This document shows positions 6,526 to 14,199 of a stretch of 20,794 nt of DNA, piece after piece (position 1 is the stretch's first letter; each line of letters opens with the position of its first letter). The notes beneath the pieces were generated by a model, which was not told the DNA's origin, did no database searches, and worked only from the letters and a program-made list of their open reading frames with translations. Position numbers and translations under genes: made by a program. Source of the stretch: a virus; IMG/VR virus record IMGVR_UViG_3300048583_000089, positions 1 to 20,794 of that record. One strand, given 5' to 3'.

Positions 6526-6983
6526 GCACCGTCCTCGTGGTCAAGGAAACGACGACGCCCTGCGTCCTCCTCGCGCGCCTCGCGCAAGTCGCTGCGGAAG
6601 CCACGAAGCTCTGCGCGCAGGGCCCCGAATTGCGTGCTCAACTCCTGCTTGACATGCTCGGTCGCCATCGCGGCGATGCGGGCCGCGTGCTCGACCTCCT
6701 GCTTCCCGGCCTTCTCAGCGATGTCCTTCTCGACCCGCTCGAGTCGCACACGCATGGCCCCGTATGCGATAAAGCCCGCCGCCCCAGATGTCAGGAGTGC
6801 GACGAGCGATGGGTTGAGGACGAGGGAGCCAGACGGGGAACCGGGCCCGGACTGACCCCATACAGTATATGCCGTCAGCGTCAGGAGCGCGACACCGGCA
6901 CCCACGGCGACTGCCCACTTCCGCGAGGCGGCGAGGGTGACCCGATACGTCTCCCCTGACCAATGGACGAGATGCTCATGCAT
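6522..6983 (-). CDS. Two-helix membrane protein with coiled coil, lysis-block associated
   Basis: The chosen start is the ATG at 6983, which overlaps the previous stop by eight bases and gives 153 residues; the in-frame sequence further upstream lies inside the preceding gene. Residues 22-42 ('KWAVAVGAGVALLTLTAYTV') and 58-76 ('PSLVALLTSGAAGFIAYGA') look like membrane helices, joined by a Gly/Pro/Ser loop. Residues 78-137 are strongly charged with heptad character ('RLERVEKDIAEKAGKQEVE') and probably form a coiled coil. The next gene (holin-like) overlaps by ATGA, so this protein may be part of the lysis system, as a second holin, an antiholin or an inner-membrane partner. No motif decides among these. 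Confidence 0.55.
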   Translation of the reverse strand: MHEHLVHWSGETYRVTLAASRKWAVAVGAGVALLTLTAYTVWGQSGPGSPSGSLVLNPSLVALLTSGAAGFIAYGAMRVRLERVEKDIAEKAGKQEVEHAARIAAMATEHVKQELSTQFGALRAELRGFRSDLREAREEDAGRRRFLDHEDGA

Positions 6984-7377
6984 AGCACGAAGGGACAAGG
7001 GTCGTTTCTTCTGCCCGCAGTCGTCGGGCGGCGTAGGCGGCGACCTCGCCGCACCAGAGGTGATTGCAAGTGTGCAAGCGTCCGTCTTGTGTCCAGAAGA
7101 TCGCGTGCAGGACGCTGTCGTCATTGATCTCGACGTCGCAGGGCACCACGAGGAGCATCATGGCCTCGAATACCCGCCCCTTATGCTTGAACTCACGGCG
7201 TCGCAGCGCCCATGTCAATCGGGCCGGAATCGGTTCGAGGGGCAGCGACGCCGCGCCTTCGGCCGACGCCAGAATCACACGCACCACACGTCCCCATTCG
7301 ATCCGCTCCATCTCTGCGCCGGTCGGTTCCCCGGTAATCAGGCCGTTGCGGTACTCCACAAACCATGTCACACCCAT
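6976..7377 (-). CDS. Conserved-looking phage hypothetical protein with CxHxxC motif
   Basis: This 133-residue protein starts with the ATG at 7377, four bases after the repeat-protein stop. A much longer open frame extends upstream but is an off-frame shadow of the two preceding genes. The N-terminus 'GVTWFVEYRNGLITGEPTG' and the later strands 'RVVRVILASAEGA', 'VFEAMMLLVVPCD' and 'SVLHAIFWTQDGRLHTCNH' resemble small phage proteins of unknown function that often lie near tail fibre and lysis genes. Cys104, His106 and Cys109 form a C-x-H-x-x-C cluster, with more cysteines at 80 and 131, which could bind a metal or form disulfides. I do not know its function. It overlaps the next gene by eight bases (ATGCATGA). 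Confidence 0.55.
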   Translation of the reverse strand: MGVTWFVEYRNGLITGEPTGAEMERIEWGRVVRVILASAEGAASLPLEPIPARLTWALRRREFKHKGRVFEAMMLLVVPCDVEINDDSVLHAIFWTQDGRLHTCNHLWCGEVAAYAARRLRAEETTLVPSCYA

Positions 7378-7381
7378 CGCG

Positions 7382-7738
7382 TCACCCGTAGATGGCGACC
7401 CAGAAGCCGCCCGTCGAGGAAGGCGGCAAGCTGATGATCGCTTCGATGCCGAGTTGCGTTGTGCGCCCACGGGCCGCTGCGCCACCAATGACCGACTCGA
7501 TACCGTCCTGTGTGACGCGGACGGAGCCCGCTGCGCCACCGATGATGCCTTCAATGCCCACCTGCGTGACGAGGTTCGGCCGCAACGGGATGATGGCTTC
7601 GATGCCGACCTGTGTCGTGCGGACGTTCGCGGCGGCACCGCCGACGACCGCCTCGACGCCGGTCTGTGTCGTGCGCCCGGACCCGGCCGCACCTCCGGTG
7701 ACGCCTTCGATGCCTGTCTGCGTGACGCGACCGGCCAT
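7382..7738 (-). CDS. Six-fold VTQxGIE repeat protein, probable fibre or appendage component
   Basis: This 118-residue protein starts one base after the previous stop. Almost the whole protein is a tandem array: the core [VT]-T-Q-x-G-[IV]-E-[AGS]-[IV] recurs six times with TQ at residues 6, 24, 42, 58, 76 and 94, separated mostly by 'GGAA..-R' linkers. The period is 18 residues, with one unit shortened to 16. The array ends with a distinct aromatic tail 'GGFWVAIYG'. Regular short strands with Gly/Ala turns suggest a beta-solenoid or fibrous fold. Similar 'RVTQ.GVE' repeats occur in phage virion proteins, and the neighbours here are tail tip and structural genes. A structural or adhesive function is inferred; no enzymatic motif is present. 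Confidence 0.65.
   Translation of the reverse strand: MAGRVTQTGIEGVTGGAAGSGRTTQTGVEAVVGGAAANVRTTQVGIEAIIPLRPNLVTQVGIEGIIGGAAGSVRVTQDGIESVIGGAAARGRTTQLGIEAIISLPPSSTGGFWVAIYG
7430..7729 (-). repeat. Six tandem 54-bp coding repeats
   Basis: The DNA encodes the six VTQxGIE units of the 118-residue protein. The repeats are coding, diverged at the base level and mostly 54 bases long, with one copy 6 bases shorter. Copy number in such an array could change by slippage or recombination. Confidence 0.65.
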
Positions 7739-7739
7739 C

Positions 7740-8786
7740 TCACGTCACCAATTCCTGTCCGGCTTCTACCGAGTTCACATCGGAGATCGACCACGCGCCG
7801 CCGCCCGGCTTCGTCGTGAAGCGCTCCTTCCAGTAGCGGTACGTCGTGCCGAGCGCCACCGTCGTGCCGTTCGTGTCCGTGCCCGAGAGGCGCAGGCGGG
7901 GCCGGATCTCGCGGGTGCCACCGTCGTCCTTGCGGGCGCGCACAACGGTCTGCACCGCGTACACGGTTCCGGTCGTCGGCGTCACATTTTCCATCGCGTA
8001 GGTGTCCGCGGTCGCCGCCGCACTCGCCGAGACGTAATCCGTGTCGCCGTTCGGGTTGTTCTCGTCGACGCATTGGTAGTTGCTGCCCGCCGAGGGCGTC
8101 CATCCCGTGTAATTCCCCGCGCCGGTTGGCAGACAGCCCTCGATCCGCACGTCCCCGAGGAAGGTGCCGACCGAGGCGTCGACCACGTACAGGTCGTCCA
8201 CGTAGCAGGGAGCCGAGGCGAAGCTCGCGGAGTCGAGCACGCCAGAGGTGCCACCGTTCCGCGTGTCCTGCGAGGTCAGGTTCAGGATCGGCGTCGAGGA
8301 GCCGTTGAACCGCATCTCCACCTCGCCTGCCGAGTTGTCGACCTTGACGCGAATCTCCACGAACCCGAACGAGGAGTGAATGCTGTACGGCAGCGCACTC
8401 GACGTGCCGAGCAGCGTGCCGTCGCCCCGGTAGACGGTGAACTGCTTGGTCGTGTAGTCGTAACGCACGTAGACGTGGAGAGTGGTGCCCTCCCAGAACT
8501 GAAAGCGGTTCCACGTCGTCGTCGTGTGCAGCTCGCGCACGCCGAGGCCGACGATCACATGGGAGTACGAACCCCCGAAGGCGATGTTGGGGCAGCGGTT
8601 GTTGTTGTTGACGTACAGCCCGTTCTTCGTCGCGTGGCGCGTGTACGAGGTGCCCGCGCTCGCCTCGCCCGCGCCGTACACGGCCCGCGTCCCCGAGTTG
8701 TCGACGGTATAGTCCTCGTCGAACTCCTCGGTGCCGGTGTACAGGTCGAACCCGTCCGCCCAGAGAATGCCGTCGCCTGCCGCCAT
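7740..8786 (-). CDS. Tail-associated structural protein, concanavalin-like beta fold
   Basis: This 348-residue protein starts one base after the gpJ-like stop. It begins 'GDGILWADGFDLYTGTEEFD' and continues with strand-rich sequence ('VIVGLGVRELHTTTTWNRF', 'FGFVEIRVKVDNSAGEVEM', 'CYVDDLYVVDASVGTFLGDV') typical of lectin-like jelly-roll domains in phage appendages. The C-terminal third has a pattern I recognise from many phage structural proteins: 'FLGDVRIEGCLPTGAGNYTGW', then 'NYQCVDENNPNGDTDYV', 'ADTYAMENV' and a final 'YAVQTVVRARKDDGG'. Position right after the tip protein fits a fibre or tip decoration that binds the cell surface. Structural identity is likely; ligand and location on the virion are unknown. 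Confidence 0.65.
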   Translation of the reverse strand: MAAGDGILWADGFDLYTGTEEFDEDYTVDNSGTRAVYGAGEASAGTSYTRHATKNGLYVNNNNRCPNIAFGGSYSHVIVGLGVRELHTTTTWNRFQFWEGTTLHVYVRYDYTTKQFTVYRGDGTLLGTSSALPYSIHSSFGFVEIRVKVDNSAGEVEMRFNGSSTPILNLTSQDTRNGGTSGVLDSASFASAPCYVDDLYVVDASVGTFLGDVRIEGCLPTGAGNYTGWTPSAGSNYQCVDENNPNGDTDYVSASAAATADTYAMENVTPTTGTVYAVQTVVRARKDDGGTREIRPRLRLSGTDTNGTTVALGTTYRYWKERFTTKPGGGAWSISDVNSVEAGQELVT

Positions 8787-8787
8787 G

Positions 8788-11700
8788 TCAGTCGAGCCTC
8801 ACGACTTTGAGGGTGACGCCGAGCAGCGTGATGTCGACCACGCTATCGACGTTGAACACGATGTCCACCGGGCCGTCCTGCCCGAACGTGCGCTCGACGA
8901 GGCCGGTCAGCGTCGTGTCCTCGTACTCCTGCGCGCCGGTCATCGTCGCGACGGTGCTGTCGAAGATCGTGTCCGCCACGGTCGGCACGCCGCTGTCGCT
9001 TCGCAGCCGAATCCAGATGTCCATTTCCACGTCGCCTGCTTCCTTCGGCGCGAGCATCGCGATGCTGAGAATCTGGAACGGGAAGTCCACCTTCGCGGTC
9101 CCGGCGATGCCGGTCGGGATCACGCTACCACCGTTGCCGAAGCCCACAGCAATGTTCACCGGCTTCTGGCTGTCGGAGGAGGTCCGAAACATCAGCGTCT
9201 CGGTGTCGCCGTCCTCGGTGAAGTAGGTCACGCGCCACTCGACCGTGCCGTACGTCCCGTTCGCGTTGAGCGGCACCCACTCCTCCGTCTCCACGGTTGT
9301 CTGCACGCCGAGCCCGAGCACCTCAGGTGGCACCGTGGGCTCACGCCACACGCTCCACTCGCCGTCCGTCAGGAACCGCACTTCGATGCGATACAGGTGC
9401 CGCTGCGGATCGGTCAGCGTCAGCGTCGCAATCGTCAGGTCGTTGACCAGATCGAACGTGGTCGTGATTACGCCGGTCGGCGCGACGTGCGCCGGGCGGG
9501 AGGTCGGAGTGCCCGCGACGACGGTGAACTCGTAGGGACCAAGCTCCTCCGAGTCCTCGTAGACGTTGTTCGGGTCGTAGCTCTTGAGCCACAGGTAATA
9601 GGTGACGCTCACCGTGAGGCCGGTCGCGTCAAAGTACGTGTCCGGCGACTCCACCACGCCGTCGTCCACGAGCGTCAGACCGGCGGAGTCCGACGTGATG
9701 CGAATGGCGGCCGGGTAGCCGTTGGCGAGCCAGACGTAGATGCGATCCGGGTCGCTGATGCCCCATCCCGTCGGCGGGAGCAGCGCCCCGAGGGTCGGCG
9801 GGCCGTCATCGCCCGGCCCCGCCGTGGGATCGTAGACCACGAGGCCGGACAGGGAAAACACGTCCTCCATCCCCTCGACGTGCATCTTCCGATCCTCCAA
9901 CGTGCCGAAGTCCACGTTGGTCACGCGGAAGATCGTCTCGTCGAGGTCGGGCCGGATGGCGGTCAGGTCGAACACCGCGCCGGGATGCAGGTCGAATGCC
10001 TTACGGTCGCAGTCGAAGCTCACCGTTCGCACGCGCCGGGACGCACCCCGGAGCGACCGCTGCGCGACGAACCGGGCGAAGGGCTCCGACGGGATCATGC
10101 CGTAGTCAGACGTCTCACTGCGGAGGTCGCCGGTCGCCATCCATGTCGCGAGGTTCTGCGCGGTCGCCACGGCGTCACGGAACCCGATGAACCGAGGGAA
10201 GGCGGTGTAGTCCGCCGTCACCGGGTCACCCTCGGTCACGTTCGCGCCACTACCGAGGACGAGGACGATCCCGTTCCCGTAGTTGATCTTGTAGTCGGTG
10301 CCCTCAACCCATGTCGTCGCTCCCTGCTCCAACACGACGTTCTGCAAGTTCGATCCGGGGATCTTCAGGTACGTGAACCCGAGAATGAGCCGCAGGTTGG
10401 CCGTCAACTGCACGTTGGTCTTGATCCCTTCCTCGCCGTCGTAGAACTCGCGGTACTTGACCTTGACCTCGGCGGTGAGGTCCGGCACCTCGACCTGTGA
10501 CGTCTCGATGTTGTCGACGTGATCGGTCGTCAGCGACAGGATCGTGCCGGGATCGTAGTCGTTGCGGATCAGCTTGATCTTGAGCAAGCCGGTGCGGATG
10601 TCCGTCCAGTAGGTGGCGTCGATCAGCCCCATGATGTCGTCGAGCCAATCCTCCGCGTCCCGCCCGTCGTCCATGAGGAACGAGATACCGAACTGCTCCT
10701 CCTTCAGCCGTTCGGCGGCGTCCTCCCATCCGGCGGTGTCGATCAGCGCCGGGTCAGCCCCGATGCCCCATTGCGCGTTCGTCAGGATCTCGTAGCACAC
10801 CGCCACCGGGTTCGCGTGCGACCCGATCTGCTTGTTCGTGAGCCCGACCGGCATCCGCTGCAACAGCAGCGTCGGCGGCTGCGGATTCGGGTTGTTCGTG
10901 CCCCAGAAAAAGCGATGCTCTCCCGGCGCGAGCCACTCGTTCGCGTCGTAGTACGGGGTATGCTGCGGATACGACTCCGGGGTCGGGTCGCTGTCCGCGT
11001 CGGGCACCAAGCGCAGGTTCCACATCTGCATGAACACCGCGCCGTCGCCGTACTCCTGCCCGAAGCAGCCGATGCGGACGGTCATCGTGCCGTCCGTCGA
11101 GTCGCTGCGAACGCGGAAGCGAATGTCCCGACCTGCGGTGAAGTGCCCTGCCGAGTAGATGTAGTCGCCGCCGAGGCCGTCGCCGGGCTCTGGGTCACAG
11201 GAGACGCCGATCAATGTCGTCGAGGACAGCGCAATCACCCACGGCACCGTCGACCGCGCTCGCATCGACATCGTGAGCGTGTACCACGTCCCCGGATCGC
11301 AGGGCACCGTGGACTCTTTGTAGTAGTACGCGCCGCCGCCTCCGATGCCGGAGGACAGGTGCCCGGCAATGATGCCCGCGAACCACGGCTCCGCGTTGAC
11401 CGGCTCCGGCTCGTCCGTGGTGCAGCCGCCAACCCACGGGTCCGGCACGCTGCCGGGGTTCGGCGTCTCGACGCACTCGCCGAGCATCTGATCGACTTCC
11501 GTCGTCCATGACGTGCCGAGCGGTGCGCCTGCGCCGGGGATCGGGAACCGGGCCCACCCGAAGGTGACGTAGCAGATGCCGGGGAAGCGGGACGCCCAAT
11601 CGACGCCGTACGCTTCTTTCGTCAGTTCGCATACGACGTCGTCGAGCACGCCCCAATGAAGGTGCATGATTCCCGCGACCCCACCCTGCGCGAGCCCGCC

Positions 11701-12159
11701 GCCGAACAGCTTGTACAGGCCGAGCCATTGCTCCGCGTGCAGGTTCGTTCCCGTGTCGCGGACGATGGGGAACTCCGCTGTGTACAACCCCTTCACCGGG
11801 AAGTGCGTCAGGTCCGTGCCACGGGCGTAGGCCGTGCGCGGGTTTGCGAGCCGCGTCGATTTGTCGGCCCACTTCAGTTCGAGCCATGCATCGACCGGCC
11901 CGTGGCACAGCATCCCGAGCGCCTTGCCGTAGTATTCCCGCACGTTGTTGTCGAGCTTGACTTCCTTCTGGTCGCCGAACCACACGATGCTCGGCGCAAG
12001 CTCGAACACGCCGAAGCCGACGGGGATCGTCTCGCCTTCCTCGACGCGGGGGATCTTGAACTTCTCCGACGCCTGCTTCGGCGGGCGGGGACGCAGGAGG
12101 TACTGCGCGACTTGCAGCGCGATGAAGATGAGCGCAATGCCCCAGAGTGGCAGCGGCAT
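8788..12159 (-). CDS. Central tail tip / host specificity protein, gpJ-like
   Basis: This is the longest gene (1123 residues), starting at the ATG in a TGATG overlap with the hub gene. Residues 5-22 are hydrophobic, and such an N-terminal segment is common in this protein type. Residues 30-205 and 420-720 look like the split hub-type part of gpJ relatives ('IPVGFGVFELAPSIVWFG'; 'LLLQRMPVGL' to 'PVAVCYEILTNAQWGIG'; 'WTDIRTGLLKIKLIR'). Residues 205-420 appear to be an inserted Cys-containing beta domain. Further on are fibronectin-like beta segments, and the last 90 residues ('GDVEMDIWIRLRSDSGVP' to 'ITLLGVTLKVVRLD') match a strand-rich domain frequent at the ends of phage tip and fibre proteins. 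The protein would form the tip spike and contact the receptor. Confidence 0.82.
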   Translation of the reverse strand: MPLPLWGIALIFIALQVAQYLLRPRPPKQASEKFKIPRVEEGETIPVGFGVFELAPSIVWFGDQKEVKLDNNVREYYGKALGMLCHGPVDAWLELKWADKSTRLANPRTAYARGTDLTHFPVKGLYTAEFPIVRDTGTNLHAEQWLGLYKLFGGGLAQGGVAGIMHLHWGVLDDVVCELTKEAYGVDWASRFPGICYVTFGWARFPIPGAGAPLGTSWTTEVDQMLGECVETPNPGSVPDPWVGGCTTDEPEPVNAEPWFAGIIAGHLSSGIGGGGAYYYKESTVPCDPGTWYTLTMSMRARSTVPWVIALSSTTLIGVSCDPEPGDGLGGDYIYSAGHFTAGRDIRFRVRSDSTDGTMTVRIGCFGQEYGDGAVFMQMWNLRLVPDADSDPTPESYPQHTPYYDANEWLAPGEHRFFWGTNNPNPQPPTLLLQRMPVGLTNKQIGSHANPVAVCYEILTNAQWGIGADPALIDTAGWEDAAERLKEEQFGISFLMDDGRDAEDWLDDIMGLIDATYWTDIRTGLLKIKLIRNDYDPGTILSLTTDHVDNIETSQVEVPDLTAEVKVKYREFYDGEEGIKTNVQLTANLRLILGFTYLKIPGSNLQNVVLEQGATTWVEGTDYKINYGNGIVLVLGSGANVTEGDPVTADYTAFPRFIGFRDAVATAQNLATWMATGDLRSETSDYGMIPSEPFARFVAQRSLRGASRRVRTVSFDCDRKAFDLHPGAVFDLTAIRPDLDETIFRVTNVDFGTLEDRKMHVEGMEDVFSLSGLVVYDPTAGPGDDGPPTLGALLPPTGWGISDPDRIYVWLANGYPAAIRITSDSAGLTLVDDGVVESPDTYFDATGLTVSVTYYLWLKSYDPNNVYEDSEELGPYEFTVVAGTPTSRPAHVAPTGVITTTFDLVNDLTIATLTLTDPQRHLYRIEVRFLTDGEWSVWREPTVPPEVLGLGVQTTVETEEWVPLNANGTYGTVEWRVTYFTEDGDTETLMFRTSSDSQKPVNIAVGFGNGGSVIPTGIAGTAKVDFPFQILSIAMLAPKEAGDVEMDIWIRLRSDSGVPTVADTIFDSTVATMTGAQEYEDTTLTGLVERTFGQDGPVDIVFNVDSVVDITLLGVTLKVVRLD
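10900..11547 (-). other. Domain insertion in the gpJ-like protein
   Basis: Relatives of this protein usually run directly from a 'YVTFG..'-type strand to the '..QR.P.GL' and 'NPA..LYEILT..WG.G' segments. Here about 200 residues (roughly 205-420) intervene. The insert has cysteines at 229, 246, 287, 321 and 365. Its core, 'VPCDPGTWYTLTMSMRAR' to 'DIRFRVRSD' and 'MTVRIGCFGQ', reads like a carbohydrate-binding-module-type beta sandwich. The fold is inferred from pattern only. Confidence 0.5.
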
Positions 12160-13025
12160 CAGGTCGTCTCCCCCGTATCATCGGGATCGCCACCGTCGGC
12201 GTTTTCCTTCATGCCGATGATCCCGGCCCACGGGTTGTAGAGCGGCAGGCGGTGATGCCCACCGAAGCGCGTGACGTTGGCGAACTTGTCCGAGCAGGTG
12301 CCGATGGTGCGGTCGCAGCCGGGGAATGCAATCACGGTATCGCTGACCGCGATACCCTTGGGGCGCTCCATCATGCGTAGGACGTCTCCACTCTGGCCCT
12401 CGATGTAGCCCACCACGAGCCCGCTCTTCGTCAGGTAGCCATCGACGAAGTACGTCAGGTCACCCGCCACGAAGGTGTTGAGGCCGGTCACGGTCACCTC
12501 GTTCGTCACCATCGACACGGCACTCACCGTCCCGCTGAAGTCGTAGGCGCTCATGTCGACGTTGCATTGATCGTCACCGAGCATGAAGGGGCAAGTGCGT
12601 GAGATCGCCATGCGGGGCACGCGCCGGGTGAGGCGTCCTTCGAGCGAGCGGGCCGTCAGGATGGCCTCGACGCCCTGCACCGTGGCCCCGGTCACCATGC
12701 CCCAGAACGCGAGCAGGAACTCGCTGTCGGCGCGGTGTCGCACGAACACCTTGAGGCCCATCCCCGTGTGGATCGACCCGGTGATGAACTCCTGCGCGAG
12801 CGGATGATTCCACGGGGCGCGGAACTCCATCATTCCGGCCTGACTCGCGCTCGGCAGGCGCTCCCACTTCCCCCGCGTCACCGGCGAGGCGACGTAGGTG
12901 TTCGCGAGGTAGGTCTGATCCTCGTCAGCCGACGTATACCGCCACGCCGTTGCCCCCCGAGTGAACTCGTAGAGTTCGACCGGGGCCCCGGCGTTGACGG
13001 ACTGTTCGCGCGCGTCGTAGGTCAT
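12159..13025 (-). CDS. Tail tip hub protein, lambda gpL / DUF2163-like, with four-cysteine site
   Basis: This 288-residue protein starts at the ATG of an ATGA overlap. The N-terminal part ('PVELYEFTRGATAWRYTSAD', then a strand-rich region ending 'WGMVTGATVQGVEAILTARS') is the DUF2163-like hub domain. The C-terminal domain has 'RTCPFMLGDDQC' and, later, 'AFPGCDRTIGTCSDKFANVTRFGG', giving Cys145, Cys154, Cys237 and Cys244. Lambda gpL carries an iron-sulfur cluster on four cysteines in a comparable C-terminal domain, so a 4Fe-4S cluster here is a reasonable inference. Hub proteins sit between the distal ring and the central tip protein. The stop overlaps the next start (TGATG), coupling it to the gpJ-like gene. 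No NlpC/P60 peptidase gene lies between them. Confidence 0.8.
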   Translation of the reverse strand: MTYDAREQSVNAGAPVELYEFTRGATAWRYTSADEDQTYLANTYVASPVTRGKWERLPSASQAGMMEFRAPWNHPLAQEFITGSIHTGMGLKVFVRHRADSEFLLAFWGMVTGATVQGVEAILTARSLEGRLTRRVPRMAISRTCPFMLGDDQCNVDMSAYDFSGTVSAVSMVTNEVTVTGLNTFVAGDLTYFVDGYLTKSGLVVGYIEGQSGDVLRMMERPKGIAVSDTVIAFPGCDRTIGTCSDKFANVTRFGGHHRLPLYNPWAGIIGMKENADGGDPDDTGETT

Positions 13026-14197
13026 ACCGAGGTCGGCGTCTCGTTCGGGAGGTCGCGGAAGGCGAGATCACAGCGCCCGAGGCCGGGTGCGACCCAATCA
13101 ATCGCCATGCTGTCATCCTCCATGCGGACGTAGCGCAGGAGGGCGCACAGGTGGTGCTCCGGGGTGAACGTCCCGCCCGTGATGCTTGCGTCGAGCGTGA
13201 GGGTCTCGGTCCCGGCCCCGGCCGAGGAGGCGGTCACGCGCCGATGCTCGACCACGCCGGGGGCCCGAATTAGCGCCAGATGCCGGAAGCGCTCGCGCGG
13301 GAACCCATAGGTGGTGTACTCGATGCGCTCGATCGTCACCGTGCTGCCCGCAATCGAGATGACCGGCAACTCCTGTGCGTACGAGGGCACCCACGCTGCG
13401 TTGCACGCCCCGAGCATGGCATCCTGCACCGCCCACAGCTCGGTGGCATCGGCAAGGTCAAGCACGAGGGTCGGGTAGGCGAACGTCGCCCGAGCGTCCG
13501 TCGTGCGCTCCTCCACGACGAACCACGAGGCGTAGCTGTCGAGGACGTGCGGGTCGTGGTCGAGGCTCAGGCGATGATCCTGCGCCCCATCCGGCATCAG
13601 CGTCGGCGTCCGCACAATGGCCGTCGCCCCGGCGACCGTGGCCGAAGCCGGGAAGAGCGCCTCGTCGAGCAGGAAGGCCACCGAGGCTCCGCGGTGGGTC
13701 GCGAAGAGCCGGGAGACCGGCACCTCGCTCGTCCGCCACCCCCGATGGCAGGGCACGATGATGCTCCCGGCAGGCCACGTCCCGCTGATCGCCGGGACCG
13801 TGAGGGTGTCCCCAGACACGTTGGACAGGGTGACCAGTTCGTAGTCGACCGGCGAGCGCCACAGCATCGCGGTCTGCCCGACGATGAAGCTCCGGTCGGT
13901 GGTCGGACAGGTCAGGGTGGTCGCCCCGGCCGTGCGGAGGGTGTCGAGTTCGCTCGCGTGGGGCCAGAAGGGGACCGCGAAGTCGGTCTCCGGGCTCAGG
14001 GCGAGGGTCAGGTCGAGTGCCGCCGCCTCGCGCGCCTCGACCTCCACGACCCGGAACTCCACCTGTCGCCGAGGCCGGGCCCGAAGCTGCGCCCGCTGCT
14101 CCACTCGGGTCTCCGAGCGCCAGATGTGCGTGCGAAAGGTCCGCCGCTCCGTGTAGGGCTCGGACCACTCACAGGCGAAGGGGAAAGGGGTCGGCAT
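13022..14197 (-). CDS. Dit-like minor tail protein at the tail tip
   Basis: This 391-residue protein starts two bases after the tape measure stop. Its N-terminus has the recognisable tail-tip pattern 'W.eP..E...f.T......t.vEQR..LR..PRR...f' ('CEWSEPYTERRTF', 'ETRVEQRAQLRARPRRQVEF'), followed by 'FAVPFWPHASEL'. This matches minor tail proteins found between tape measure and hub in many lambda-like and Mu-like siphophages. The middle ('TTDRSFIVGQTAMLWRSP' to 'GSIIVPCHRGWRTSEVP') and C-terminus are beta-rich, as expected for a distal tail ring protein. Its role is inferred to be capping the tube and joining it to the hub. It overlaps the hub gene by an ATGA at 13022-13025. The ring-forming role is inferred from position; the family pattern is seen directly. 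Confidence 0.68.
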   Translation of the reverse strand: MPTPFPFACEWSEPYTERRTFRTHIWRSETRVEQRAQLRARPRRQVEFRVVEVEAREAAALDLTLALSPETDFAVPFWPHASELDTLRTAGATTLTCPTTDRSFIVGQTAMLWRSPVDYELVTLSNVSGDTLTVPAISGTWPAGSIIVPCHRGWRTSEVPVSRLFATHRGASVAFLLDEALFPASATVAGATAIVRTPTLMPDGAQDHRLSLDHDPHVLDSYASWFVVEERTTDARATFAYPTLVLDLADATELWAVQDAMLGACNAAWVPSYAQELPVISIAGSTVTIERIEYTTYGFPRERFRHLALIRAPGVVEHRRVTASSAGAGTETLTLDASITGGTFTPEHHLCALLRYVRMEDDSMAIDWVAPGLGRCDLAFRDLPNETPTSV

Positions 14198-14199
14198 CG

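Noticed and set aside
7430-7729. Possible CRISPR-like or non-coding repeat array
   Set aside because: The repeats are in frame, diverged at the base level, lack unique spacers, and code for a regular protein repeat.
7378-8514. Long minus-strand extension upstream of the 133-residue gene
   Set aside because: It runs off-frame through the repeat protein and the structural protein; only the part from the ATG at 7377 reads as a protein.
8731-10500. 589-codon open frame on the plus strand
   Set aside because: It is antisense to the gpJ-like gene and has the biased Arg/His/Val/Asp composition of shadow frames.
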